A stretch of 20,076 nt of DNA from JBNLBT01 sp050303435. GTDB taxonomy: Bacteria > Pseudomonadota > Gammaproteobacteria > Xanthomonadales > Marinicellaceae. Numbering within the stretch: position 1 is the stretch's first letter; every line of letters begins with the position of its first letter. The translations under genes were made by a program, and so were the position numbers. Below are positions 1 to 6,320 of this stretch, one piece after another. Location of the stretch: the NCBI GenBank assembly GCA_050303435.1, contig JBNLBT010000061.1:1-20076 (forward strand), given 5' to 3'. The notes under the pieces were generated by a model. The model was not told the origin of the DNA. It did no database searches and was given only the letters and a program-made list of their open reading frames with translations.

Positions 1-136
1 AGGCAGATTCCCACGCGTTACTCACCCGTCCGCCACTCGTCAGCAAGAAAGCAAGCTTTCCTCTGTTACCGTTCGACTTGCATGTGTTAGGCATGCCGCC
101 AGCGTTCAATCTGAGCCAGGATCAAACTCTTCAATT
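1..136 (-). rRNA. rrs: 16S ribosomal RNA, 5' end (partial)
   Basis: The plus strand at 111-130 is the exact complement of the universal bacterial primer site AGAGTTTGATCCTGGCTCAG, and the bases beyond it (to about 136) complement the AATTGAAG that begins mature 16S in gammaproteobacteria. Further in, the conserved start of 16S (AACGCTGGCGGC, then ACATGCAAGTCGAACG) and the V1 region can be read, and the window edge lies just past the GACGGGTGAGTAACGCGTGGG motif. The gene is therefore transcribed leftwards and only about its first 136 bases are here. The mature 5' end is set by comparison with E. coli and may be off by one or two bases. Confidence 0.97.
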
Positions 137-250
137 AACTTCGATCAGTCAGCAAGCTGACCAACCTATTTTCTTGAATCGGCATCAACTATAAAGCCAA
201 TGCCCTGTTTGACCTCACTGCAAAAATTACGTGAATTTCTTTAGTTTGGT

Positions 251-285
251 CACTTGTCGTTTCAAGCTTTCGCAATCAACAAGTG
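251..285 (-). other. rRNA leader stem-loop
   Basis: CACTTGT (251-257) and ACAAGTG (279-285) form a perfect 7-bp stem around a 21-base loop. On the RNA the loop contains a GC-GAAA-GC mini-hairpin. It occupies the place of the CACTC...GAGTG stem in the E. coli rrn leader, so it is probably a conserved leader fold. Confidence 0.5.
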
Positions 286-308
286 CCCACACAAGTTATC
301 TTTTATTC

Positions 309-320
309 TGTTAATGTGCT
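309..320 (-). promoter_or_regulatory. boxA-like rRNA antitermination element
   Basis: The minus strand reads AGCACATTAACA. It matches the E. coli leader boxA (TGCTCTTTAACA) at most positions and stands in the equivalent place, about 25 bases before the TGTGTGGGCAC block. BoxA binds NusB/NusE for rRNA antitermination. The match is imperfect in the middle, so this is a positional and partial sequence call. Confidence 0.55.
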
Positions 321-359
321 TCGTTTTACACCCACCAGCCTTTCGCCAGCGAGCTGTCC

Positions 360-388
360 ATTATCTCATATCCAAACGCAAATGACAA
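360..388 (-). promoter_or_regulatory. rrn promoter P2
   Basis: A second near-consensus promoter lies downstream of P1: TTGTCA (383-388), a 17-base spacer and GATAAT (360-365) on the minus strand, with an AAAAATATTTT tract directly upstream of the -35 box. A start near 353 is expected. Tandem P1/P2 promoters are the classical arrangement for rRNA operons in gammaproteobacteria. Confidence 0.75.
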
Positions 389-436
389 AATATTTTTGAC
401 CCCGCGTCCCTGCAATTCCTGTTGCAAAGGCTGCGC

Positions 437-464
437 ATTATAGCCGCAATTTCTCCCTTGTAAA
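437..464 (-). promoter_or_regulatory. rrn promoter P1
   Basis: On the minus strand there is TTTACA (459-464), a 16-base spacer and a perfect TATAAT (437-442). It is followed by GCGC, the GC-rich discriminator typical of growth-rate- and ppGpp-controlled rRNA promoters. Immediately upstream, 465-493 is almost pure A/T with long A runs on the minus strand, as expected of an UP element. Transcription would begin near 430. The 16-base spacer is itself a known feature of rrn P1 promoters. Confidence 0.85.
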
Positions 465-549
465 CACCTTTTTGCATCTTTTTTTATTTTCTCTCCAACG
501 CCCTCTTCACTCACCCCGCACACGCCCGTGGCGCAAAGCCCGGCAGCAC

Positions 550-571
550 TGGGTTTACACAGAGAAACCCA
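550..571 (-). other. inverted repeat between cmoB and rrn promoters
   Basis: TGGGTTT (550-556) and AAACCCA (565-571) form a perfect 7-bp stem with an 8-base loop, downstream of cmoB and upstream of rrn P1. It could help end the cmoB transcript, but no T-run follows it on the minus strand, so an intrinsic terminator is not proven. Confidence 0.3.
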
Positions 572-577
572 TTCTTC

Positions 578-589
578 ATGAGCGCTCAT
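578..589. other. 12-bp perfect palindrome ATGAGCGCTCAT
   Basis: A perfect 12-bp palindrome lies about 115 bases upstream of the rrn P1 -35 box and about 70 bases beyond the cmoB stop codon. Two-fold symmetry and position make a protein-binding site possible, but I do not recognise the motif. Confidence 0.3.
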
Positions 590-655
590 TCAATGAAAAC
601 CCCCACACCGATCCAGTTTAAATGGGCAGGCGTCATAACGCATTGGGATGGCAGG

Positions 656-1621
656 TCAAGGGGCGGTGGCGATGGTCAGACTGCGGCGCGGTCGGGGATG
701 ACCCTCAACGGTCAGTCCACTGTCCGCGTCAATGAAATTGCGCAATGAATGGAACCGCATCCATTCCGTGCTGCGTTGTTCATTAAAATCGGTCTGACTT
801 TCATCCACGCAGCGCACGTCCAGAAACCCCAGTCGTTGCAACAGACGCTCAAGCTGCGGCTGGCTGGGCAGATACCAGACATTGCCCATGCGCGCGTAAC
901 GCCCTGGCGGCAGCAATGCGGTGTCCACGTCGCCCTCAACAATCAAAGTCTCCAGCAGCAACTGTCCACCCGGCCGCAGAAAGGATTTGATTCGTTCCAG
1001 ATGCTCAATCGGCGACTTGCGGTGATACAACACCCCCATGGAAAATACCACATCAAAATGCGCACCCAGATCCGGCAGCTGCTCAAAGCGCAGGGGCAAT
1101 ACCCCAGCGGCAGTACCGGCGTAGCGGTTGATGGCATGAAACTGGATGTTCTGCAACAACCCAGGCTCAACACCCATGATCACGCGCGGACCCAAGCCGG
1201 CCATGCGCAACAAGTAATACCCATTGCCGCAGCCGATGTCCATGACGATTTTATTGTGCAAATCCAGACCGCTGGACAACACCCGTTGCCATTTGAGCTG
1301 AGAACGCCATTCGGCGTCGATGTGCACCCCCAGGACGTCAAACGGCCCCTTGCGCCATGGGTGCAACTGCATCAACACATCGCGGAGGCGTTCACATGCG
1401 TCGGTCTGCAATTCCCCCTGAATACTGATGGCTTGCTGGAGGTCAACCTGCAATGATTGCACTTTTGGCAATTGATCAAATGCGGTCATCCAACGCCGGA
1501 AGTCGCCTTGATTTGGATCGGTCAGTGTTTCACGGGTCAACGTTTGCAATGCCTCGACGTGTTGCGCCAAGGGTGATTGTCGCACACTGGCCCAGAACGC
1601 CGGTTGTTGCTCATGCAGCAT
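656..1621 (-). CDS. cmoB: tRNA U34 carboxymethyltransferase CmoB
   Basis: CmoB moves the carboxymethyl group from carboxy-S-adenosylmethionine to 5-hydroxyuridine 34, giving cmo5U at the wobble base of several tRNAs. The 321-residue product has the family signatures in order: WRKGPF (residues 89-94, including the lysine equivalent to E. coli Lys91), EWRS (104-107), the methyltransferase glycine loop GCGNG (130-134), FSMGVLYHR (193-201), and near the C-terminus TVEGHPRPRRS. Length agrees with E. coli (323). I chose the ATG at 1619-1621; the frame stays open 23 codons further up, but that extension lies inside cmoA and has no family counterpart. The ATG overlaps the end of cmoA by 11 bases, so coupling to its substrate-making partner is likely. 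No strong ribosome site is visible. Confidence 0.95.
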   Translation of the reverse strand: MLHEQQPAFWASVRQSPLAQHVEALQTLTRETLTDPNQGDFRRWMTAFDQLPKVQSLQVDLQQAISIQGELQTDACERLRDVLMQLHPWRKGPFDVLGVHIDAEWRSQLKWQRVLSSGLDLHNKIVMDIGCGNGYYLLRMAGLGPRVIMGVEPGLLQNIQFHAINRYAGTAAGVLPLRFEQLPDLGAHFDVVFSMGVLYHRKSPIEHLERIKSFLRPGGQLLLETLIVEGDVDTALLPPGRYARMGNVWYLPSQPQLERLLQRLGFLDVRCVDESQTDFNEQRSTEWMRFHSLRNFIDADSGLTVEGHPRPRRSLTIATAP

Positions 1622-2333
1622 GCTTGATGCACACCAGGGACACAAAGTTAAAACACTGGAACCACAGATGCACATGCTCAAAACCGGCATGCTGCAAGCG
1701 CTGCTGCCAGTCGCTTATTTCATCCGGCACCAGCATGTTTTCTAGTGCCTGGCGTTTTTGCCGAATTTCGCGATCGCTGTAGCCGTTGATTTTTTTGTAG
1801 CCGTGATAATGGTCGCGAATAAACGTGCTGCTGAGCACTTTCTCAGACAACACGAAAACACCGCCAGGATTAAGCCCCTGGTATATTTTTTGCACCACCG
1901 GCAATCGCGCTTCACGGGGCATGAACTGCAAAGTGAAATTGCTCACCACCATGGACGCATCGGACAGGGATAAATCATGGATGTTCTGCTGATGAACAGC
2001 AATGCGCTGCGACAGCCCGGCCGCAGCGATGCGTTCCCGTGCGCCCTGCACCATCGGCTCGGAACTGTCCACCGCGATGATTTCCAGCGCTCTGTCCGGC
2101 ACCGCAGAATGCACGGTCAATGACACGGCGCCGAGTGAACAGCCCAGGTCGTAGACGCGGGTGTCAGGTTGCGCGTATTTCATGGCATACAGGGCGATGC
2201 CCTTGAGAATCAGTTCATATCCCGGAATTGAGCGTTTGACCATGTCGCTGAACACATCGGCCACATGCTGGTCAAAGGCAAAAGCCTTAACCTGTTCAAA
2301 TTCCTCACTGAAGACCCGGTCAATTTTGTCCAT
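1611..2333 (-). CDS. cmoA: carboxy-S-adenosyl-L-methionine synthase CmoA
   Basis: CmoA makes carboxy-SAM from SAM and prephenate, the cofactor used by CmoB. The 240-residue protein shows the expected blocks: FAFDQHVADVF (18-28), MVKRSIPGYE (31-40), the SAM-binding DLGCSLGA (62-69), SNFTLQF (131-137), IYQGLNPGG, and LWFQCFNF close to the C-terminus. E. coli CmoA has 247 residues. The ATG at 2331-2333 was preferred to one 13 codons upstream because the latter lies inside the HIT gene and adds non-conserved residues; the chosen start is 4 bases after the HIT stop codon. It is directly followed by overlapping cmoB, so both steps of the modification are encoded together. Confidence 0.96.
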   Translation of the reverse strand: MDKIDRVFSEEFEQVKAFAFDQHVADVFSDMVKRSIPGYELILKGIALYAMKYAQPDTRVYDLGCSLGAVSLTVHSAVPDRALEIIAVDSSEPMVQGARERIAAAGLSQRIAVHQQNIHDLSLSDASMVVSNFTLQFMPREARLPVVQKIYQGLNPGGVFVLSEKVLSSTFIRDHYHGYKKINGYSDREIRQKRQALENMLVPDEISDWQQRLQHAGFEHVHLWFQCFNFVSLVCIKHAA

Positions 2334-2337
2334 CTGT

Positions 2338-2688
2338 TCAGCCGGGCGGCCACTGCAAAGTGCGGCCGGCAAGCAAGTGCATGTGAATGTGGAACACGGT
2401 CTGTTGGGCGTTTTTATTGCAATTGATCACCAGCCGATAGCCGTTTTCATGCTCATTGATCTGGCGCGCGTACTGCGCAGCGGCCAGATGCATCTTGGCG
2501 AGCAATTGCACGTTGTCCGGGTCCACGTCGTTGTGCGTCGGTATGCGTTGCTTGGGAATAAACAGCACATGCACCGGGGCCTGCGGATTGATGTCACGAA
2601 ACCCCAGCACGTCGTCGTCCTCATAAACGATGTCGGCGGGAATGCTGCGATCGATGATCTGGTCGAATATGGTGGTTTCCTGGTTCAC
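2338..2688 (-). CDS. hinT: HIT-family nucleotide hydrolase (HinT-like)
   Basis: This 116-residue protein belongs to the histidine-triad family, whose HinT branch hydrolyses nucleoside 5'-phosphoramidates and related AMP conjugates. The triad HIHMH is at residues 100-104, followed by LLAGR; the middle histidine (102) is the expected nucleophile. TIFDQIIDRSIPADIVYEDD near the N-terminus and HVLFIPKQRI (40-49) are typical of the HinT group, and E. coli HinT is nearly the same size (119). Translation starts with GTG (2686-2688), which overlaps the recR stop codon as GTGA; a GGAG ribosome site lies 5 bases upstream within recR. Its place between recR and cmoA suggests co-transcription rather than a shared pathway. 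Confidence 0.92.
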   Translation of the reverse strand: MNQETTIFDQIIDRSIPADIVYEDDDVLGFRDINPQAPVHVLFIPKQRIPTHNDVDPDNVQLLAKMHLAAAQYARQINEHENGYRLVINCNKNAQQTVFHIHMHLLAGRTLQWPPG

Positions 2689-3281
2689 GATGACTCCATG
2701 CGAGTGCGGCTGCCAAAGGCGTGTGCCAATGTGCCTGAATCAATGAATTCAATGTCGCCCCCCAACGGCACCCCATGCGCCAGCCGGGTTGCGGGAATGC
2801 CGGCTTTTGACGCCAGCTGTGACAGATATTGCGCGGTGGTTTCTCCCTCGACGGTGGACCCCGTCGCAATGATCATCTCTTTCACGGCATCTTCGCTCAG
2901 ACGCTGCACCAGTTTGCTGAATTGCAGCTGCGTTGGCCCCACCCCGTCGATGGGGGACAGTTTGCCGTGCAGAACAAAGTAATGCCCGTTGAAAGCGGTG
3001 GCCTGTTCAATCAGAAGGATGTCGGCCGGTGATTCAACCACGCAGAGATTGGCGCTGTTGCGTTTGGGGTTGGCACAAATGTCACACAAAGACGATTCGG
3101 TCAATGCGCGGCAACGCTCACACTCACGGACTTTCTCCAGTGCGGCGACCAATGACTCGGCCAGGTTTTGTGCACCCTGACGGTTTTTCTGCAACAAATA
3201 AAATGCCATCCGCTGGGACGATTTGGGCCCCACACCGGGCAATATTTGTAACGATTTGATCAGGCGATCCAGCAGCGACAT
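2685..3281 (-). CDS. recR: recombination mediator protein RecR
   Basis: RecR works with RecO (and RecF) to load RecA onto SSB-coated single-stranded DNA at gaps. The 198-residue product has an N-terminal helix-hairpin-helix (LPGVGPKSSQRMAFYLL, 14-30), a four-cysteine zinc site (C54, C57, C66, C69) and a Toprim domain starting at LCVVESPADILLIE (79-92) and containing YFVLHGKLSPIDGVGP. The C-terminus has the usual GVPLGGDIEFIDSGTLAHAF. Size matches E. coli RecR (201). The ATG is one base after the ybaB stop (TGACATG), and the end overlaps the HIT gene, so the ybaB-recR pair common in bacteria is kept here. Confidence 0.97.
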   Translation of the reverse strand: MSLLDRLIKSLQILPGVGPKSSQRMAFYLLQKNRQGAQNLAESLVAALEKVRECERCRALTESSLCDICANPKRNSANLCVVESPADILLIEQATAFNGHYFVLHGKLSPIDGVGPTQLQFSKLVQRLSEDAVKEMIIATGSTVEGETTAQYLSQLASKAGIPATRLAHGVPLGGDIEFIDSGTLAHAFGSRTRMESS

Positions 3282-3282
3282 G

Positions 3283-3606
3283 TCAAAACGGCATTTTAAA
3301 ACCCGGCGGCAAATTCAGCCCCGAAGTCAGCGAACTCATGTTGTCCTGTTGCAAGGCCGACACTTTGTTTTGCGCGTCATTGAACGCCGCCACCAGCAAA
3401 TCTTCCAGCATTTCAAAATCGTTGCCCAGCGCCGCCTGGTCAATGTGGACTTTTTTCACCGTTTGCTGGCCGTTCATGACCACTCGGACGATGTCACCAC
3501 CGGCAGAACCGGTGACTTCTTTTTGCGCCAGTTCCTGCTGTGCTTTTTGCATTTCTTCCTGCATTTTCTGCACTTGCTGCATCATGTTGCCCAAGGTGCC
3601 TTTCAT
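3283..3606 (-). CDS. ybaB: YbaB/EbfC nucleoid-associated protein
   Basis: Members of this family are small dimeric DNA-binding proteins found next to recR and dnaX in many bacteria. The 107-residue sequence has the methionine- and glutamine-rich N-terminal helix (MMQQVQKMQEEMQKAQQEL, residues 8-26), the strand region VVMNGQQTVKKVHID, the DLLVAAFNDAQNK helix, and the glycine/proline-rich tail LPPGFKMPF. Length agrees with E. coli YbaB (109). The ATG at 3604-3606 is preceded by GAGGAAA, a good ribosome site. It starts 9 bases beyond the dnaX stop codon. Confidence 0.96.
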   Translation of the reverse strand: MKGTLGNMMQQVQKMQEEMQKAQQELAQKEVTGSAGGDIVRVVMNGQQTVKKVHIDQAALGNDFEMLEDLLVAAFNDAQNKVSALQQDNMSSLTSGLNLPPGFKMPF

Positions 3607-3615
3607 TGTGTTTCC

Positions 3616-5271
3616 TCAGTTTGGTTGAATGATTTCCGCATCAAATGTGTTGATCAGCTGATCCACCACGGGATGTTGCTTGACCGCCTGACTGGATTCA
3701 TTTTGTGCCTGCCTGCGTTGCCGGTCTTCCTGACTGGCCACCGATTGCACCGAATCGTCTACGACGAAATCAATGCGCACTTCTTGTGTGTCTTGAACGA
3801 GGGCCTTTTTCAGCGCCTGTGTGGCGCGCGGCGTCATGAACACTTGCGATTCAGTCGGCAATCCAAATATGAGTTTTTTGCCGTCGTTTTCAAGCACATT
3901 GATGTTGCGGGCCAATTCCCGCGCAGTGCCCTTGAGCGGCAATTGGGCAAACACTTCCGGCCAGTTTTCATCCGACAAGGACGCAAGATCCAACCCCTTG
4001 GTGATCGGCGAGGCTGCTTTTTGCGGCACTTGTTGCTGCCCCACCGGCGCCACAGGTTTCTCCTCTACACTGAGATGCGCATTCGACTGGCTGCGGACAT
4101 GGCCGCGAGCCTGTGCTTGCGACGGCTGCGACGATGAAACGGTTCTGGCGCCACTGGCGTTGCCAGAAGCCTGTTGCGCAGACGCATCAGGCAATTCAAA
4201 ATTCAATAATCGCATGACCACCATTTCAAAACAGTTTTTACGGCTCACACTGCGTTTGATCTGATTCAGACCCAACTCCACAATCTGATAGTGCAACTGC
4301 AGGGTTTCAGGGTCAATGTCTTGCGCCAGTTGCTGCAACACCGCGGGTTCAAACCCCCAACTGCCAATGCCTTTGCCAAAACTCTGCAACATCGCCACTT
4401 CATGTAATGCCTGGTGCATTTCCTTTAAAAAATGCAGATAATCCGGCGCCAACTGGTGCAACTGCTCAAGCTCTGCAAACACGGCGTCCACGTCCGCATT
4501 CGCCACGGCCTGCACAATGTTCAGCACAAAGCGCTGCTCTATGATGCCCAGCATGGACCGCACCTCGGACAATTTCAGTGCGCCGTCTCCAAACGCCAGC
4601 GCCTGATCAAGCAAACTCAGGGCATCGCGCATGCTGCCATCGGCCACACGCGCCAACAACTGCACCGCCGGCAATTCAAATTCGAGCTGTTCATTTTCCA
4701 GTAGCTGCGCAATGTGCGCAGATATTTCTTTTTGACTCAGTCGTTTGAGGTTGAATTGCAAACACCGCGACAGCACCGTGATCGGCAATTTGGCTGCTTC
4801 GGTGGTGGCCAGCAAAAACTTGACGTGTGGCGGCGGCTCTTCCAGGGTTTTCAGCAGCGCATTGAAACTGCTTTTGGAAAACATGTGCACCTCATCAATG
4901 AGGTAGATTTTATAGCGCCCCTTGCTGGGGGCGTATTGCACATTCTCAAGCAATTCACGGGTGTCGTCGACACCGGTGCGGGATGCCGCATCGACTTCGA
5001 TCAGATCCATGAACTCACCCTGTGCAATTTCTTTGCAACTGGTGCATTCACAGCACGGCGAGCCACTGACACCGCGTTCACAATTGAGCGCCTTGGCCAT
5101 GATGCGCGCGATGGTGGTCTTGCCGACACCGCGGGTGCCGGTGAACAGATAGGCGTGATGGACTCGGTCGTTGTTCAGGCCGTTCACCAGCGCTTGGACC
5201 ACATGTTCCTGGCCGACCAGTTGAGAAAAATTCTGCGGTCTGAATTTGCGCGCGAATACCTGATAGCTCAT
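3616..5271 (-). CDS. dnaX: DNA polymerase III subunit tau/gamma (DnaX)
   Basis: DnaX is the ATPase motor of the clamp loader, and its long form tau also binds DnaB and the polymerase core. The 551-residue protein contains MSYQVFARKFRPQ at the start, Walker A GTRGVGKT (45-52), the zinc cysteines C64, C73, C76 and C79, Walker B with DEVHM (126-130), the SRC sensor (168-170), the clamp-loader middle domain, a Q/S/A-rich linker near 380-430 and a compact C-terminal domain that would correspond to the polymerase-binding part of tau. It is shorter than E. coli tau (643). The ATG at 5269-5271 fits the conserved N-terminus; 19 further codons upstream lie within the SRP RNA and are rejected. No clear ribosome site is seen. 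A possible slippage site is discussed in the findings. Confidence 0.97.
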   Translation of the reverse strand: MSYQVFARKFRPQNFSQLVGQEHVVQALVNGLNNDRVHHAYLFTGTRGVGKTTIARIMAKALNCERGVSGSPCCECTSCKEIAQGEFMDLIEVDAASRTGVDDTRELLENVQYAPSKGRYKIYLIDEVHMFSKSSFNALLKTLEEPPPHVKFLLATTEAAKLPITVLSRCLQFNLKRLSQKEISAHIAQLLENEQLEFELPAVQLLARVADGSMRDALSLLDQALAFGDGALKLSEVRSMLGIIEQRFVLNIVQAVANADVDAVFAELEQLHQLAPDYLHFLKEMHQALHEVAMLQSFGKGIGSWGFEPAVLQQLAQDIDPETLQLHYQIVELGLNQIKRSVSRKNCFEMVVMRLLNFELPDASAQQASGNASGARTVSSSQPSQAQARGHVRSQSNAHLSVEEKPVAPVGQQQVPQKAASPITKGLDLASLSDENWPEVFAQLPLKGTARELARNINVLENDGKKLIFGLPTESQVFMTPRATQALKKALVQDTQEVRIDFVVDDSVQSVASQEDRQRRQAQNESSQAVKQHPVVDQLINTFDAEIIQPN

Positions 5272-5301
5272 GAATCTAAGGACAGATTGGATTGAAGAAA
5301 A

Positions 5302-5411
5302 CGGGGCCTCGTCAGCCAGATTCCGCACATGAACTCACAACTACGGCTGCTCCCTTCCGGGCCTGACCGGGTTCGCTGCTGTTCATTGCAGAGTGACCGA
5401 CGAGAGCCACC
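5302..5411 (-). ncRNA. ffs: signal recognition particle RNA (4.5S, small type)
   Basis: The minus strand carries the conserved SRP RNA apical domain: GGTCAGGCCCGGAAGGGAGC, with the asymmetric loop and the GGAA tetraloop that bind Ffh, flanked by the pairing arms. The outer ends pair as well: GGCTCTCGTC near the 5' end against GACGAGGCCCC near the 3' end, with one bulge, giving the long single hairpin of the E. coli 114-base RNA. Ends (about 110 bases) are estimated from this pairing. The 3' stem is followed by TTTTC, which may act as a partial terminator. The gene sits 30 bases before the dnaX start codon, as scr precedes dnaX in Bacillus subtilis. Confidence 0.93.
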
Positions 5412-5419
5412 AGTGACTT

Positions 5420-5448
5420 ATTATCCAACATGGCCATCGGATTGTCTA
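5420..5448 (-). promoter_or_regulatory. promoter of ffs (and probably of the dnaX cluster)
   Basis: The minus strand has TAGACA (5443-5448), a 17-base spacer and GATAAT (5420-5425); each box matches the sigma70 consensus at 5 of 6 positions. A start about 7 bases further on, near 5412, agrees closely with the 5' end of SRP RNA deduced from pairing. As no other promoter stands out before dnaX, read-through from here is likely to supply dnaX and the genes after it. Confidence 0.75.
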
Positions 5449-5574
5449 GGGCCTGACAGCACTTATTCCACAGTTCTGTTGTGACACTCGAATGTGCGAA
5501 GTTTGCCAAAACCCCTGCAGTCAAGTTGTGCGGCCATGCAGGGCTTCATTGTGTGCTTTTGTTCTGCGCGTCAC

Positions 5575-5589
5575 TGCGCTATAAGCGCA
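5575..5589. other. small hairpin after hda
   Basis: TGCGCT (5575-5580) and AGCGCA (5584-5589) form a perfect 6-bp stem with a 3-base loop, 17 bases beyond the hda stop codon and well before the ffs promoter. It could help end the hda transcript, but there is no T-run after it. The rest of 5449-5605 shows no gene. Confidence 0.3.
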
Positions 5590-5605
5590 CCCAAACCGGC
5601 AGAAT

Positions 5606-6319
5606 TCAGATGGACTCTTCCCCGTCGTTGGACGCACCGGTTAAATTGACATCAATTTGCAGGGCCTGTTTGACCAAAGGCACGCTGACCCGTCGACGTT
5701 GTGACAGGGAGAGTCGATCCAGACGCGCCAACAGGGTCAGTAAACTGGGCAAATCACCGGCGCTGTGCACACGGATGTATTCCAACACCTGGTCAGTGAA
5801 AGCCAAGCCCAGGTCTGCGGCACGTCGGTTCATAACCTGCAACGCCGGGCGCCCCATCAAGCGTTGCAATTGAAAGGCTTGACCTGCGTTTAAACGTGAT
5901 TTCAAATCGGGCAACACCCACGTCGAGTCCCGGGGTGAGCATTCGGACGCAAGCACCAAGGCGGCGCCAGAATCCCTGCACTGGTTGTACAGATTGAACA
6001 GACACGTTTCTTCGCCACGCTCACCGGCCAGCTGATGCACATCGTCCACACAAATCAACGATCGGCCCTGCAACATGTCCAGCAAAGCTGGCTCAGGCAA
6101 GGTGGCGGCAGAGAGATACACTGCCCCGTCCCCGAGGTCATTGATCAAGGCATTCAGCAGGTGTGATTTGCCGCTGCCGGCTTCGCCCCAAAGGTAGATA
6201 AAGCCAGCGGGGTCCAACTGACGCAGTGCTGACTCAAGTGGCGTGTCGTTGAATTCGAAGCGATCAAATGTCATCATGCGCCGTTGAGACATTTGCAGCG
6301 GCATCTGCTTTGGGCTCAT
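5606..6319 (-). CDS. hda: DnaA regulatory inactivator Hda
   Basis: Hda is the DnaA-like AAA+ protein which, bound to the DNA-loaded sliding clamp, stimulates ATP hydrolysis by DnaA and prevents re-initiation of replication. The 237-residue protein starts with a clamp-binding peptide QMPLQM (5-10), has FIYLWGEAGSGKSHLL with Walker A at 45-52, Walker B LICVDD (88-93), a DnaA-like LPDLKSRL box, and the end block RRVSVPLVKQAL. E. coli Hda (233 residues) has a GAGRS Walker A, whereas here it is the more canonical GSGKS. The ATG at 6317-6319 follows the transporter stop after one base (TGAGATG). An upstream extension of 30 codons lies inside the transporter gene and is rejected. Confidence 0.92.
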   Translation of the reverse strand: MSPKQMPLQMSQRRMMTFDRFEFNDTPLESALRQLDPAGFIYLWGEAGSGKSHLLNALINDLGDGAVYLSAATLPEPALLDMLQGRSLICVDDVHQLAGERGEETCLFNLYNQCRDSGAALVLASECSPRDSTWVLPDLKSRLNAGQAFQLQRLMGRPALQVMNRRAADLGLAFTDQVLEYIRVHSAGDLPSLLTLLARLDRLSLSQRRRVSVPLVKQALQIDVNLTGASNDGEESI

Positions 6320-6320
6320 C

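Larger units (their letters stand above)
137..430 (-). other. 16S rRNA leader (transcribed spacer)
   Basis: This is the stretch between the inferred start of the upstream rRNA promoter transcript and mature 16S. No coding gene is supported in it. It keeps several landmarks known from the E. coli rrn leader in the same order: a boxA-like element, then TGTGTGGGCACTTG (complement of 280-293), then a CACGTAATT block (complement near 226-234), then 16S. A perfect 6-bp inverted repeat (148-153 with 156-161) lies just before mature 16S and may be part of the RNase III processing region; that role is inferred. Confidence 0.8.

Noticed and set aside
326..589. 87-codon minus-strand open frame before 16S rRNA
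   Set aside because: It covers both rrn promoters and the leader; no ribosome site and no protein likeness.
749..1456. 235-codon plus-strand open frame opposite cmoB
   Set aside because: CmoB is certain on the other strand; no start signal or family match for this frame.
3874..3879. A6 run in dnaX as a frameshift site
   Set aside because: A -1 shift here would stop inside the C-terminal tau domain, around residue 470, and so would not give a gamma-like protein; the phase is also wrong for an A-AAA-AAG slip.
3223..4137. 304-codon open frame on the plus strand, opposite recR, ybaB and dnaX
   Set aside because: It lies antisense to three well-identified genes, has no recognisable family and follows from codon bias in the opposite strand.
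4714..5295. 193-codon plus-strand open frame opposite the dnaX ATPase domain
   Set aside because: It is antisense to the most conserved part of dnaX and to SRP RNA.
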